From NCBI RefSeq assembly GCF_032586235.1, contig NZ_JAWHTD010000004.1:62001-126000 (forward strand): DNA of 64,000 nt, given 5' to 3'. The DNA is from Aestuariicoccus sp032586235 (GTDB lineage Bacteria > Pseudomonadota > Alphaproteobacteria > Rhodobacterales > Rhodobacteraceae). The translations under genes and the position numbers were made by a program. The notes under the pieces were generated by a model. That model saw only the letters and a list, made by a program, of their open reading frames with translations, ran no database searches and was not told the DNA's origin. Positions 10,112 to 18,817 of this stretch are shown piece by piece. Positions within the stretch are counted from its first letter, which is position 1. Every line of letters starts with the position of its first letter.

Positions 10112-11464
10112 TTAGCGGCCCTCCTGCTGTTTTGCCTTCTTGGCGCGCAGAAACTGCATGAGCTTGCGCGCGCGGCCCGGTTTGTTGCTCTGCTGGACGC
10201 GGCCAATGGCCAGGTCGCCCTCGGGGACGTCCTGGGTGACGATGGTGCCGGTGGCGGTCATGGCGGCGTCGCCGACGCTGACCGGGGCCACAAGCATGGT
10301 GTTCGACCCGATGAAGACATCCGCGCCGATTGTGGTGCGGTGCTTCATCACGCCGTCGTAATTGCAGGTGATGGTGCCCGCGCCGATGTTGGTGCGGGAG
10401 CCCACCTCGGCGTCGCCGATATAGGTCAGGTGATTGACCTTGGCGCCCTCGTCGATGAGCGCGTTCTTGATTTCCACGAAATTGCCGATGTGCACGTCCT
10501 CGGCCAGCTCGGCCCCGGGGCGCAGGCGCGCGAAGGGGCCGACGGTGGCGCCGCGGCTGACATGGCAGCCCTCGAGATGGCTGAAGGCGCGGATGCGCGC
10601 GCCGGATTCGACGGTGACACCGGGGGCGAAGACGACGTTGGGCTCGATCTCGGCGTCGCGGCCGACGATGGTGTCCCAGGACAGATAGACCGTGTCTGGG
10701 GCGTGCAGGGTGACGCCCTCGGCCATCAGCGCGGCGCGGGCGTTCTGCTGGAAAAGCGCCTCGGCCCGGGCCAGTTCGGCGCGGGAATTGACGCCGAGCG
10801 TCTCGGCCTCGTCGCAGCGCACGGCGGTGGCGGTCAGCCCGCGCGCCTGGGCCAGCGCGACGATGTCGGTGAGGTAGTATTCGCCCGACGCATTGTCGTT
10901 GCCAACCGCGTCGATCAGACTGAATAGGGTTTGTGCATCCGCCGCCAGAACACCAGAATTACAGAGGGTTATGGCACGCTCCTCATCCGTGGCGTCCTTG
11001 TATTCGACGATCCTTTCCAACTGGTCGCCCGAGGTCACCAGCCGCCCATAGCGGCCCGGATCGGCGGCGTCAAAGCCCAGCACGACCACATCCGCGCGGG
11101 CACGCGCGATGGCCATTTCCTCAAGCGTGTCCTGCGTCAGGAAGGGCGTGTCGCCGTAAAGCACCAGCGCGTCGCCGTCGAAATCCGCCAGCGCGACGCG
11201 GGCCTGCGCGACCGCGTGGGCGGTGCCCAGCTGTTCGGTTTGCAGCACGACCTCGATCTCGTCGTCGTAATCGTGGGCGGCGGCGGTCACCGCCTCCGCG
11301 CCGTGACCGGCCACGACGACCACGCGTTCGGGGCCAAGCGTCTGTCCCGCGCGCACGGCGTGGATCAGCATGGGCGCGCCGGCGATGGGGTGCAGGACCT
11401 TGGGCAGGTCGGACTCCATCCGGGTGCCCTTGCCGGCGGCCAGGAGAATCAGGGCGATGCTCAT
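10112..11464 (-). CDS. glmU: Bifunctional GlcN-1-P acetyltransferase / GlcNAc-1-P uridyltransferase
   Basis: GlmU carries out the last two steps to UDP-GlcNAc. The 450-residue protein has an N-terminal nucleotidyltransferase domain (ILLAAGKGTRMESDLPKVLH near residues 6-25, and VLYGDTPFL) and a C-terminal left-handed beta-helix acetyltransferase domain (hexapeptide repeats, EIKNALIDEGAKVNHLTYIGD, GAGTITCNYDG). It is the first gene of the operon with glmS, which uses the same pathway in order. The promoter must lie in the 104-base gap shared with the divergent phosphatase gene. Confidence 0.97.
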   Translation of the reverse strand: MSIALILLAAGKGTRMESDLPKVLHPIAGAPMLIHAVRAGQTLGPERVVVVAGHGAEAVTAAAHDYDDEIEVVLQTEQLGTAHAVAQARVALADFDGDALVLYGDTPFLTQDTLEEMAIARARADVVVLGFDAADPGRYGRLVTSGDQLERIVEYKDATDEERAITLCNSGVLAADAQTLFSLIDAVGNDNASGEYYLTDIVALAQARGLTATAVRCDEAETLGVNSRAELARAEALFQQNARAALMAEGVTLHAPDTVYLSWDTIVGRDAEIEPNVVFAPGVTVESGARIRAFSHLEGCHVSRGATVGPFARLRPGAELAEDVHIGNFVEIKNALIDEGAKVNHLTYIGDAEVGSRTNIGAGTITCNYDGVMKHRTTIGADVFIGSNTMLVAPVSVGDAAMTATGTIVTQDVPEGDLAIGRVQQSNKPGRARKLMQFLRAKKAKQQEGR

Positions 11465-11568
11465 CGGGTTTCTCTTTGTCTTTTGCCTCGGCCCGTTCTA
11501 TCGCTCTGAGGCCGCCGTGCAAGGCGCGGCGTTTCACTTATGCTTTCGGGTTGTGACAGAGGGGCGGA

Positions 11569-12231
11569 ATGCGCTGCGTGATATTCGATCTGGACGGGAC
11601 GCTGGCGGACACCAGCGGCGATCTGATCGCTGCCGCGAATGCGTGTTTCCGCGACATGGGGCTGGGTGACGTGCTGGACCCGGCGACCGATGCCGCGACC
11701 GCGCTTAAGGGCGGGCGGGCGATGCTGACGCTGGGGCTGGAGCGCACGGGGCAATATTCCGCCGATACTGTGGACCGCTGGTATCGCCCGCTGCTTGAGG
11801 CTTACGGCGGCGCGATCGACGCGCACACAGTGATGTACCCCGGATCGGTCGAGGCGGTCGAGGCGCTGCGGCAGGGCGGCTATGCGGTGGGCGTGTGCAC
11901 CAACAAGCCCGAGGCGCTGGCGCAAAAGCTGCTGGTGTCGCTGGGGGTGCGCGATCTTTTCGGGGCGCTGATCGGCGCGGATACGCTGCCGGTGCGCAAG
12001 CCCGACCCCGCGCCCTATCAGGCGGCGGTGACGCAATCGGGCGGGGTGGTCGGGACAAGCTGCCTGATCGGCGACACGGTAACCGACCGCAAGACGGCCC
12101 AAGCGGCCGGGGTGCCCTGCGTGCTGGTCGATTTCGGCCCCGGCGGGGCCGAAGTGGCGGCGCTGGAACCCGAGGCCGTCATCGGCCATTTCGACGAGCT
12201 GGGCGGCGTGGTGCGGCGGCTGATCGGGTGA
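11569..12231 (+). CDS. gph: HAD-family phosphoglycolate phosphatase-like hydrolase
   Basis: A 220-residue haloacid dehalogenase phosphatase. Motif I FDLDGTLADTSGD holds the nucleophile Asp and acid/base Asp, motif II is VCTNKPEALAQKLL, and motif IV lies in SCLIGDTVTDRKTAQAAG. The layout and cap size fit Gph, which clears 2-phosphoglycolate made by DNA repair or Rubisco. Related sugar-phosphate phosphatases cannot be excluded. A GGGGCGGA Shine-Dalgarno precedes the ATG. It is divergent from glmU and convergent with the PrpD gene. Confidence 0.85.
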   Translation: MRCVIFDLDGTLADTSGDLIAAANACFRDMGLGDVLDPATDAATALKGGRAMLTLGLERTGQYSADTVDRWYRPLLEAYGGAIDAHTVMYPGSVEAVEALRQGGYAVGVCTNKPEALAQKLLVSLGVRDLFGALIGADTLPVRKPDPAPYQAAVTQSGGVVGTSCLIGDTVTDRKTAQAAGVPCVLVDFGPGGAEVAALEPEAVIGHFDELGGVVRRLIG

Positions 12232-12356
12232 GGGCTTCACCCGGCTTAGAGCCGCGATGGGCGCCTGCCCGTGGGGTGGCGCTGCTACCTCTGATCTAAG
12301 CGCTTTATCCCTGCCAAGTCATTGCTCCGAACGAGCGGCGTGCGCAGGTCAGCCAA

Positions 12357-12386
12357 AGCGCCAGCCCGCCGGGACGGGCAGGCGCT
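12357..12386. terminator. Hairpin between convergent gph and PrpD-family gene
   Basis: The 12-base arms AGCGCCAGCCCG and CGGGCAGGCGCT pair with one mismatch around a 6-base loop. The 211-base gap between the two stops (12,232-12,442) otherwise shows no gene. There is no T-run. Confidence 0.5.
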
Positions 12387-12442
12387 GGTCGCGGCGGCCT
12401 GCGGCCTTGACTCCGCGACTCTGGCGGCGGTGAACCTTGGCG

Positions 12443-13750
12443 TTAAACACTCACTCCCAGCAGATGCCCCGTGAGCGCGCGCAGCGGTGTGTCGGCAAGC
12501 GTCTCGACCGCGTCGAAGATGGCGGCGCTGCGGGGCTCTCCCAGAACCGGGGTGGCGAGGGCGCGGTATTTGGCGTGCAGATCCTGCGGCCGGGGCGGCG
12601 TGTCGGCAGACCAGCGCGGCTCGGTCCAGTCGCTGGTCACCTCGCGCCCGTCCGTCAGCGTCAGCGTCACGCGCGCCAGCCGCTTGCCCGGAAAGAGGGC
12701 GTTGGCCTCTGCGTCCTCGAACATCGAGGTCGCGGCGGAAAGGCGCAGGATCTCGGGGTCGTGCAGGGCCGCGCCGTCGATGTCTGCGGGCGTGATGTCG
12801 CCTCGCGCCAGCGCCACGGCGCAGGGGAATGAGGTGGAATATTGCGCCTCTTCGGTGGTGTCGGGGCGCGCGCTGGCCAGACGCGTGGCCTCGTGGAAGG
12901 TGTCGATGCGCAGGGCGGTGACGTCCTCAGGCCGCAGTTGGTGGCGGGCGCGCAGGGCCAGCACGGCCTCGACCGGGCCCTGGGCCCAGCGGCAGACGGG
13001 CCAGGGTTTGAAATACTGCTCGGCAATGCGCCAGTCGTGGCCCAGATCGGCCCAGAACTCGGGCGCTGCCTCGACCGTGATCGCGGGCGCACCGGTAAAG
13101 CCGCGCGCGGCCAGCTGCGCGGCCGACACCCCGGCCATCGCGCCCCAGCCCGAGCCGTCCTTGACCATGGTGGGATGGTCGATGCAGCGCATCATCTGGC
13201 TGCGCGGCCCGTGATATTCGGCGATGCCGAGCGCGTGGCGGGTCTGATCGGGCGAGAGGCCCATCAGCCGCGCGGCCCCGGCGGCGGCGGTCACCGCGCC
13301 CCAGCTGCCCGAGGTGTGGTAATCGGGGCAGGTGGCGTGCTGGGCGGTGGCCGCCCGCGCGCCGAATTCGTAGCCCATCGCGAGCGCGGTCAGGAACGCC
13401 TTGCCCGAGATGCCCCGCGCATGGCCGATCAGCAGAAGCGGCGGGATCAGCGGGCAACCGATATGGCCCTTGGCGGGGTTATAGCCGTCGTGGCCGTCGA
13501 GGCTGTCGATGGTCATGGCGGCGGCCAGCGCCGCGCCGGGCAGGCTGGCGCTGCGGGCGTCGAAAAGCATTGGCGTGTCGCCGGGCCAGTCCTCGGCGGC
13601 GTGGTCGTGGACAATGCCGCTGAGCCGGGTGCCAAGGCCCCCCGCCGCGACGCCCAGCAGGTCGAGCAGGCAGAGCCGCGTCTGGCGCTGCACCTGCGGT
13701 GGCAGGTCTTCCCATGTCAGGGCGTGGATGAAGGCGAGAGGATCGGTCAT
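12443..13750 (-). CDS. MmgE/PrpD family protein
   Basis: This 435-residue protein belongs to the MmgE/PrpD family, which includes 2-methylcitrate dehydratase and cis-aconitate/itaconate-type enzymes. Typical segments are LLDLLGVAAGGLGTRLSG near the N-terminus, DGHDGYNPAKGHIGCPLIPPLL, the helical core GSWGAVTAAAGAARLMGL, and MVKDGSGWGAMAGVSAAQLAARGFTG (the last in two parts). The substrate cannot be assigned because no prpB/prpC genes are nearby. The start at 13,750 was chosen from the usual family N-terminus; the much longer open frame upstream is antisense to the aminotransferase gene. Confidence 0.85.
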   Translation of the reverse strand: MTDPLAFIHALTWEDLPPQVQRQTRLCLLDLLGVAAGGLGTRLSGIVHDHAAEDWPGDTPMLFDARSASLPGAALAAAMTIDSLDGHDGYNPAKGHIGCPLIPPLLLIGHARGISGKAFLTALAMGYEFGARAATAQHATCPDYHTSGSWGAVTAAAGAARLMGLSPDQTRHALGIAEYHGPRSQMMRCIDHPTMVKDGSGWGAMAGVSAAQLAARGFTGAPAITVEAAPEFWADLGHDWRIAEQYFKPWPVCRWAQGPVEAVLALRARHQLRPEDVTALRIDTFHEATRLASARPDTTEEAQYSTSFPCAVALARGDITPADIDGAALHDPEILRLSAATSMFEDAEANALFPGKRLARVTLTLTDGREVTSDWTEPRWSADTPPRPQDLHAKYRALATPVLGEPRSAAIFDAVETLADTPLRALTGHLLGVSV

Positions 13751-13855
13751 GCCATGAGCGTAAGTCGCCGTGGCAGGCCGGGACGGCCGGATCCCGACAT
13801 GCGCCTGTCGCGAATGGCGATTGACGCCCGCGCGGGCGCGTCCCATCAAGGGCCT

Positions 13856-15052
13856 ATGACAGAGACATTCACCGGAAGCTTCACCCAGCAGGAGCCGATC
13901 CCCGACGACGGCATCGCCGCCGCGCTTGAGGTGCTGCGCCATGGGCGGCTGCACCGCTACAACACCGCGCCCGGAGAGCTGAGCGAGACCGCGCTGCTGG
14001 AGCAGGAATTCGCCGCGCAGACCGGGGCGAAATACTGCCTTGCGGTGGCCTCGGGCGGCTATGCCATGGCGACGGCGCTGCGCGCTGTGGGCATCGGGCC
14101 GGGCGACAAGGTGCTGACCAATGCCTTCACGCTGGCCCCGGTGCCCGGGTCCATCGCCAGCGTTGGCGCGGTGCCGGTGTATGTTGGCGTGACCGAAGGG
14201 CTGACCATCGATCTGGACGATCTGGCGGCCAAGGCCGGGCAGGCGCGGGTGCTGCTGCTGAGCCACATGCGCGGGCATCTGTGCGACATGGAGCGGCTGA
14301 TGGCGATCTGCGACGCCGCGGGCGTAACGGTGATCGAGGATTGCGCGCATACCATGGGGGCTGCGTGGAACGGCGTGCCCTCGGGACGGTTCGGGGCGGC
14401 GGGCTGCTATTCCTGCCAGACCTACAAGCATGTGAATTCCGGCGAAGGTGGCCTGCTGGTTACCGATGACGAAGAGCTGGCGGCGCGGGCGGTGATCCTG
14501 TCGGGGTCGTATATGCTTTATGAGCGGCACCTTGCCGCGCCGGGGCCGGAGGTGTTCGAACGGGTGAAATACGTCACCCCCAATATCTCGGGGCGGATGG
14601 ACAATCTGCGCGCGGCGATCCTGCGGCCGCAGCTGCGTGCGCTGGATGCGCAGGTGGCGCGCTGGAACGAACGCTACGCGGCGCTGGAGGAAGGGCTGCG
14701 CAACTTGCCGGGCCTGACGGTGGTGGACCGGCCGCCCGAGGAGCGTTTCGTCGGCTCGTCGATTCAGTTCCTGCTTCTGGACTGGGCGGGCGAGACCGTG
14801 GCCGAGGTGGTGCGCCGCACGGCGGCGCGCGGGGTCGAGATGAAGTGGTTCGGCGCGGCCGAGCCCGTGGGCTTCACCTCGCGCTACGATTCGTGGCGCT
14901 ATGCGCCGCACGCGTCCATGCCCGCCACCGACCGGATCCTCGCCGGGCTGGTCGACCTGCGCATCCCGCTGACTTTTTCGGTCGAGGATTGCCGGCTGAT
15001 CGCGCGGATCATCCGCGACGAGGTCTCTGCGGTCTATGGTGGCGCGGCCTAG
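13856..15052 (+). CDS. DegT/DnrJ/EryC1/StrS-family PLP aminotransferase
   Basis: A 398-residue fold-type I PLP enzyme of the sugar-aminotransferase family. It shows the cofactor-binding segments CLAVASGGYAMATALRAVG, TVIEDCAHTMGA (Asp contacts the pyridine nitrogen) and SCQTYKHVNSGEGGLL, whose Lys is the expected Schiff-base residue. Family members transaminate keto sugars for LPS or antibiotics, but some act on other substrates. No sugar-nucleotide genes are adjacent, so the substrate is unknown. It is divergent from the PrpD-family gene (105-base gap) and ends about 140 bases before the leucine-operon promoter. Confidence 0.85.
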   Translation: MTETFTGSFTQQEPIPDDGIAAALEVLRHGRLHRYNTAPGELSETALLEQEFAAQTGAKYCLAVASGGYAMATALRAVGIGPGDKVLTNAFTLAPVPGSIASVGAVPVYVGVTEGLTIDLDDLAAKAGQARVLLLSHMRGHLCDMERLMAICDAAGVTVIEDCAHTMGAAWNGVPSGRFGAAGCYSCQTYKHVNSGEGGLLVTDDEELAARAVILSGSYMLYERHLAAPGPEVFERVKYVTPNISGRMDNLRAAILRPQLRALDAQVARWNERYAALEEGLRNLPGLTVVDRPPEERFVGSSIQFLLLDWAGETVAEVVRRTAARGVEMKWFGAAEPVGFTSRYDSWRYAPHASMPATDRILAGLVDLRIPLTFSVEDCRLIARIIRDEVSAVYGGAA

Positions 15053-15189
15053 CGCGGGCCGCGCCCTGGATTTGTCTTTTGGTCGAACCGTTTACGCACC
15101 GCCGAGGGTTTGCTCCCGGCGGCGCGTCGTGTTGTGCGGGTCTTCGGTGGAGCTCCCGTCGCGGGGGCCGGGACTGTGGATCGCCAAGC

Positions 15190-15218
15190 TTGACCGGTGG
15201 GCGGCAAGGCTCTAGATT
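15190..15218 (+). promoter_or_regulatory. Promoter of the leucine-degradation operon
   Basis: TTGACC at 15,190-15,195 and TAGATT at 15,213-15,218 are separated by exactly 17 bases, a good housekeeping-sigma promoter, 39 bases before the ivd start. The -10 box touches the operator palindrome at 15,218. Confidence 0.6.
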
Positions 15219-15233
15219 TGAACAAGTGTTCAA
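15218..15233. promoter_or_regulatory. Palindromic operator candidate before ivd
   Basis: TTGAACAAGTGTTCAA is a perfect inverted repeat (7-base arms, 2-base spacer). It overlaps the last base of the -10 box and covers the probable transcription start, a place where a bound repressor would block transcription. The size and symmetry suit a TetR-family regulator of acyl-CoA or branched-chain catabolism, which is inference. No such regulator gene is in the window. Confidence 0.6.
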
Positions 15234-15256
15234 TAAGGCGGCGGGGAGGCCCTGGA

Positions 15257-16420
15257 ATGTTTAACGCGGTGATGCAGTTCGATCTGGGCGAGGACGTCAA
15301 CGCGCTGCACGAGATGGTGCATCGCTGGGCGCAGGAGCGGGTCAAACCGATGGCGGCCGAGATCGACCGGAGCAACGACTTTCCGCCCGCGCTCTGGTCC
15401 GAGATGGGCGAGCTGGGTCTGCTGGGCATCACCGTGCCCGAGGCATACGGCGGCGCCGACATGGGATACCTCGCCCATGTGATCGCGGTGGAAGAGATCG
15501 CGCGGGCCAGCGCCTCGGTCTCGCTGTCTTACGGCGCGCATTCCAACCTCTGCGTCAACCAGATCAAGCTGAACGGCAACGACGCGCAGAAAGAGAAATA
15601 CCTTCCGCCGCTGGTCACGGGCGAACACGTGGGCGCGCTGGCCATGTCCGAGGCGGGGGCCGGGTCGGATGTGGTGTCGATGAAACTGCGCGCGGAAAAG
15701 CGCAACGACCGTTTCGTGCTGAACGGCAACAAGTACTGGATCACCAACGGCCCGGACGCCGAGACTCTGGTGGTCTATGCCAAGACCGATCCCGAGGCCG
15801 GGTCGAAGGGGATCACCGCCTTTTTGATCGAGAGGTCGATGAAGGGCTTCTCGACCAGCCCGCATTTCGACAAGCTTGGGATGCGCGGATCGAACACCGG
15901 CGAGCTGATCTTCGACGATGTCGAAGTGCCGTTCGAGAACGTGCTAGGCGAGGAAGGCCGCGGCGTGGCCGTGCTGATGTCGGGGCTGGATTTCGAGCGT
16001 GTGGTGCTGGCGGGCATCGGCACCGGCATCATGGCGGCCTGTCTCGACGAGATCATGCCCTACCTCAGTGAACGCAAGCAATTCGGCAAGCCCATCGGCA
16101 GCTTCCAGCTGATGCAGGGCAAGATCGCCGACATGTATACCGCGATGAACTCGGCCCGTGCCTATATCTACGAGGTGGCCAAGGCCTGCGACCGGGGCGA
16201 CGTGACCCGGCAGGACGCGGCGGCCTGTTGTCTTTACGCCTCGGAGGCCGCGATGACCCAGGCGCATCAGGCGGTGCAGGCCATGGGCGGCGCGGGCTTC
16301 CTGAACGACGCCCCGGTGGCGCGGCTCTTCCGCGACGCCAAGCTGATGGAGATCGGCGCGGGCACATCCGAGATCCGGCGGATGCTGGTGGGGCGCGAGA
16401 TGATGGCGGCGATGGGGTGA
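15257..16420 (+). CDS. ivd: Isovaleryl-CoA dehydrogenase
   Basis: This FAD enzyme oxidises isovaleryl-CoA to 3-methylcrotonyl-CoA in leucine breakdown, passing electrons to ETF. The 387-residue protein is a full acyl-CoA dehydrogenase: GHVGALAMSEAGAGSDVVSM-type signature (residues about 130-145), YWITNGPDAETLVVYAKT, and FGKPIGSFQLMQGKIADMY. The C-terminal helix has QAMGGAGFLNDAPVARLFRDAK and IGAGTSEIRRMLVGRE. The early YGAHSNLCVNQI segment is typical of Ivd. The carboxylase, hydratase and lyase genes downstream fix the pathway. The ATG at 15,257 has a GGGGAGG Shine-Dalgarno. Confidence 0.95.
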   Translation: MFNAVMQFDLGEDVNALHEMVHRWAQERVKPMAAEIDRSNDFPPALWSEMGELGLLGITVPEAYGGADMGYLAHVIAVEEIARASASVSLSYGAHSNLCVNQIKLNGNDAQKEKYLPPLVTGEHVGALAMSEAGAGSDVVSMKLRAEKRNDRFVLNGNKYWITNGPDAETLVVYAKTDPEAGSKGITAFLIERSMKGFSTSPHFDKLGMRGSNTGELIFDDVEVPFENVLGEEGRGVAVLMSGLDFERVVLAGIGTGIMAACLDEIMPYLSERKQFGKPIGSFQLMQGKIADMYTAMNSARAYIYEVAKACDRGDVTRQDAAACCLYASEAAMTQAHQAVQAMGGAGFLNDAPVARLFRDAKLMEIGAGTSEIRRMLVGREMMAAMG

Positions 16421-16432
16421 GACGGTGGCGGC

Positions 16433-16768
16433 ATGAGCGGGACCCGGCAACAGGGCGCGGGGCGGTGGATCTGGTTCGCGCCTGTGGCGCTGATCACGCT
16501 CTTGGGCGCGGTGCTGGCGTTCCGTCTGGGCTGGATCCGCGCGCATCTGACCGAGACCGACGTGATCGAGGCCTATGCCGCGCGCTACCTCGACAGGGCG
16601 GGCGCGGGGGCGCGCGCGTCGGATTGCGTCGCCTATCCGGCGCAGGGGCAGGGGCTGTGGCTGATCGTGGCCTGCACCGACCCGTCGGGCGCGGGCTGGC
16701 GCTATGGGGTCAACCGCTTCGGCGGGCTGAAGAGCGTGGTGGAGCCGGGGGCGGAGAAGACAGAGTGA
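16433..16768 (+). CDS. Small single-pass membrane protein
   Basis: This 111-residue protein has one transmembrane segment (IWFAPVALITLLGAVLAFRL, residues about 13-32), after a short basic N-terminus. The C-terminal 75 residues would lie outside the cytoplasm and contain two Cys (SDCVAYPAQ and VACTDPSG) that could form a disulfide. I recognise no family. It starts 12 bases after the ivd stop and precedes the LprI-like gene by 13 bases, so it is part of the leucine operon transcript. Confidence 0.7.
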   Translation: MSGTRQQGAGRWIWFAPVALITLLGAVLAFRLGWIRAHLTETDVIEAYAARYLDRAGAGARASDCVAYPAQGQGLWLIVACTDPSGAGWRYGVNRFGGLKSVVEPGAEKTE

Positions 16769-16781
16769 TGGAGGAAGCCCG

Positions 16782-17264
16782 ATGACACGCCTTGCCGCCC
16801 TGATCATGGTGCTGGCTTTGCCCGCGATGGCCCAGGAGATGACCTTTAGCTTTACCGCGACCGAGGAGTGCCTCGCCTCGGAGGGCACGTTCGGGGAATG
16901 CGTCGGAGCGTCGGCGGATGCGTGTATGCAGAGCAACGCGGGCGGCTATACCACCGTCGGCATGGGCTATTGCTTGGAACAGGAATGGCAGGCCTGGGAC
17001 GGCCTTTTGAACCTGCATTATGGCGAGGTGCGCGCGGCGGCCCGCGCGGTCGATGCCGAGATGCGCGAGCTGGGGTCGAGCGCGCCGTCGCAGGCCGATG
17101 CCCTGCGCGACATGCAGCGCGCCTGGATCGCCTTCCGCGACGCCAAGTGCGATTATGAACGCAGCCTCTGGGGCGGCGGCACCGGTGGCGGCCCCGCGAC
17201 CCTGTCCTGCCTGATGCAAGAGACCGCGCGGCAGGCGCTGTATCTCGAGGCGCAGCGGAACTGA
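16782..17264 (+). CDS. LprI/DUF1311-like exported protein
   Basis: A 160-residue protein with a signal peptide (MTRLAALIMVLALPAMAQ). The mature part has six Cys and the family pattern EWQAWDGLLNLHYGE, then LRDMQRAWIAFRDAKCDYE and a final QETARQALYLEAQ. This matches the DUF1311 family that includes the lysozyme inhibitor LprI of mycobacteria; a lysozyme-inhibitor role here is only suggested. Its TGA overlaps the ATG of the acyl-CoA synthetase gene (TGATG), implying coupled translation. Confidence 0.8.
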   Translation: MTRLAALIMVLALPAMAQEMTFSFTATEECLASEGTFGECVGASADACMQSNAGGYTTVGMGYCLEQEWQAWDGLLNLHYGEVRAAARAVDAEMRELGSSAPSQADALRDMQRAWIAFRDAKCDYERSLWGGGTGGGPATLSCLMQETARQALYLEAQRN

Positions 17265-18817
17265 TGTTGCGGCGGGCGGAGACATATGACGCGCTTCGCG
17301 AGGGCTTTGCCTGGGATCTGCCCGGGCGGCTGAACATGGCGCACCAGGTCTGCGACCGCTGGATGGTGTCCGACCCGGATCGGCTGGCGATCATCGACAT
17401 GACCGGCGAGGCGCGGCGGGACGTGAGCTTTGGCGCGCTCTGGGCGCTGTCGCGGCGGGTGGAATCGGCGCTGGTGGCGCGCGGGGTGATGGCGGGCGAC
17501 CGGGTGGGCGTGCTGCTGAGCCAGTCGCCGCTCTGCGCCGCGGCGCATATCGCGGCCTGGCGGCTGGGGGCGATATCGGTGCCGCTCTTTAAACTGTTCC
17601 GCGAGGACGCGCTGCGGTCGCGTCTGGGCGACAGCGGCGCGGGCGTGGTGGTGACCGATGACGAGGGCGTGGCGATGCTGGCGCCGTTCGGCGTCAAGGC
17701 GCTGACCGAGGCGGATCTGGAGGGGGACGGCTTTGCCTCGTCGGCCGGAACCGACACCGGGCCGGAGACGCCCGCCGTTTTGATCTACACCAGCGGCACG
17801 ACCGGCACGCCCAAGGGCGCGTTGCACGGGCACCGGGTGTTGACCGGGCATCTGCCGGGCGTCGAGATGAGCCACGATTTCCTGGGCCAGCCGGGCGACG
17901 TGCTCTGGACGCCCGCCGACTGGGCCTGGATCGGCGGGCTCTTCGATGTGCTGATGCCGGGGCTGGCGCTGGGGGTGCCGGTGGTGGCAGCGCGGATGGC
18001 GCGGTTCGATGTGGCGGATTGCGTGAACTTGTGCCGTGAAGCCGCTGTGCGCAATGTGTTTTTCCCGCCCACTGCCCTGAGGATGCTGAAGGCGGCCGAT
18101 GCCCGGATCGAGGGGCTGCGCAGCGTCGCCAGCGGAGGAGAGCCGCTGGGCGCGGAGATGCTGGCCTGGGGCCGCGAGGCATTCGGTGTGACGATCAACG
18201 AATTCTACGGCCAGACCGAGTGCAACATGGTGGCCTCGTCGAGCGGGGCCCTCTTCAGCCCGTTGCCGGGCTTTATCGGGAAAGCTGTGCCCGGCTTCGA
18301 CGTGGCGGTGATCGACGAGGCGGGCAACGTGACCCAGGGCGAGGGCGATATCGCGGTGCGGCGGGGCGCGGCCTCGATGATGCTGGAATACTGGCGGCGG
18401 CCCGAGGCCACCGCCGAGAAGTTCCGTGGCGACTGGCTGGTGACCGGGGATCGCGGCGTGATCGAGGATGGCTTCATCCGGTTCGTGGGGCGCGAGGACG
18501 ACGTGATCACCAGCGCGGGTTACCGCATCGGCCCGGCGGAGATCGAGGATTGCCTGTTGACGCATCCGGGTGTGGCCACGGTGGGCGTGGTGGGCAAGCC
18601 CGACAAGCTGCGCACCGAGATCGTCAAGGCCTATGTCGTCTGCAAGCCCGGTGTCGCGGTGACCGGGGCCGAGCTGCAGGACTGGGTCAAGGACCGGCTG
18701 GCAAGTTATTCGTACCCAAGGGAAATCGCCTTTCTGGACGCGCTGCCGATGACCGTCACCGGCAAGGTGATCCGCAAGGAGCTGAAGGCCCGCGCGGCGG
18801 CGGAGGCGGGGACATGA
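17264..18817 (+). CDS. AMP-dependent acyl-CoA synthetase
   Basis: A 517-residue ANL-superfamily enzyme that activates a carboxylic acid through an acyl-adenylate to the CoA thioester. Motifs: LIYTSGTTGTPKGA (phosphate loop, residues about 170), INEFYGQTECNMV (A5), WLVTGDRGVIEDGFIRFVGR (A7-A8 hinge), SAGYRIGPAEIE and the C-terminal GKVIRKELK with the catalytic Lys. It is shorter than acetoacetyl-CoA synthetase (about 650 residues). In this operon, isovalerate, a related short acid, or acetoacetate are plausible substrates by inference. Confidence 0.9.
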   Translation: MLRRAETYDALREGFAWDLPGRLNMAHQVCDRWMVSDPDRLAIIDMTGEARRDVSFGALWALSRRVESALVARGVMAGDRVGVLLSQSPLCAAAHIAAWRLGAISVPLFKLFREDALRSRLGDSGAGVVVTDDEGVAMLAPFGVKALTEADLEGDGFASSAGTDTGPETPAVLIYTSGTTGTPKGALHGHRVLTGHLPGVEMSHDFLGQPGDVLWTPADWAWIGGLFDVLMPGLALGVPVVAARMARFDVADCVNLCREAAVRNVFFPPTALRMLKAADARIEGLRSVASGGEPLGAEMLAWGREAFGVTINEFYGQTECNMVASSSGALFSPLPGFIGKAVPGFDVAVIDEAGNVTQGEGDIAVRRGAASMMLEYWRRPEATAEKFRGDWLVTGDRGVIEDGFIRFVGREDDVITSAGYRIGPAEIEDCLLTHPGVATVGVVGKPDKLRTEIVKAYVVCKPGVAVTGAELQDWVKDRLASYSYPREIAFLDALPMTVTGKVIRKELKARAAAEAGT

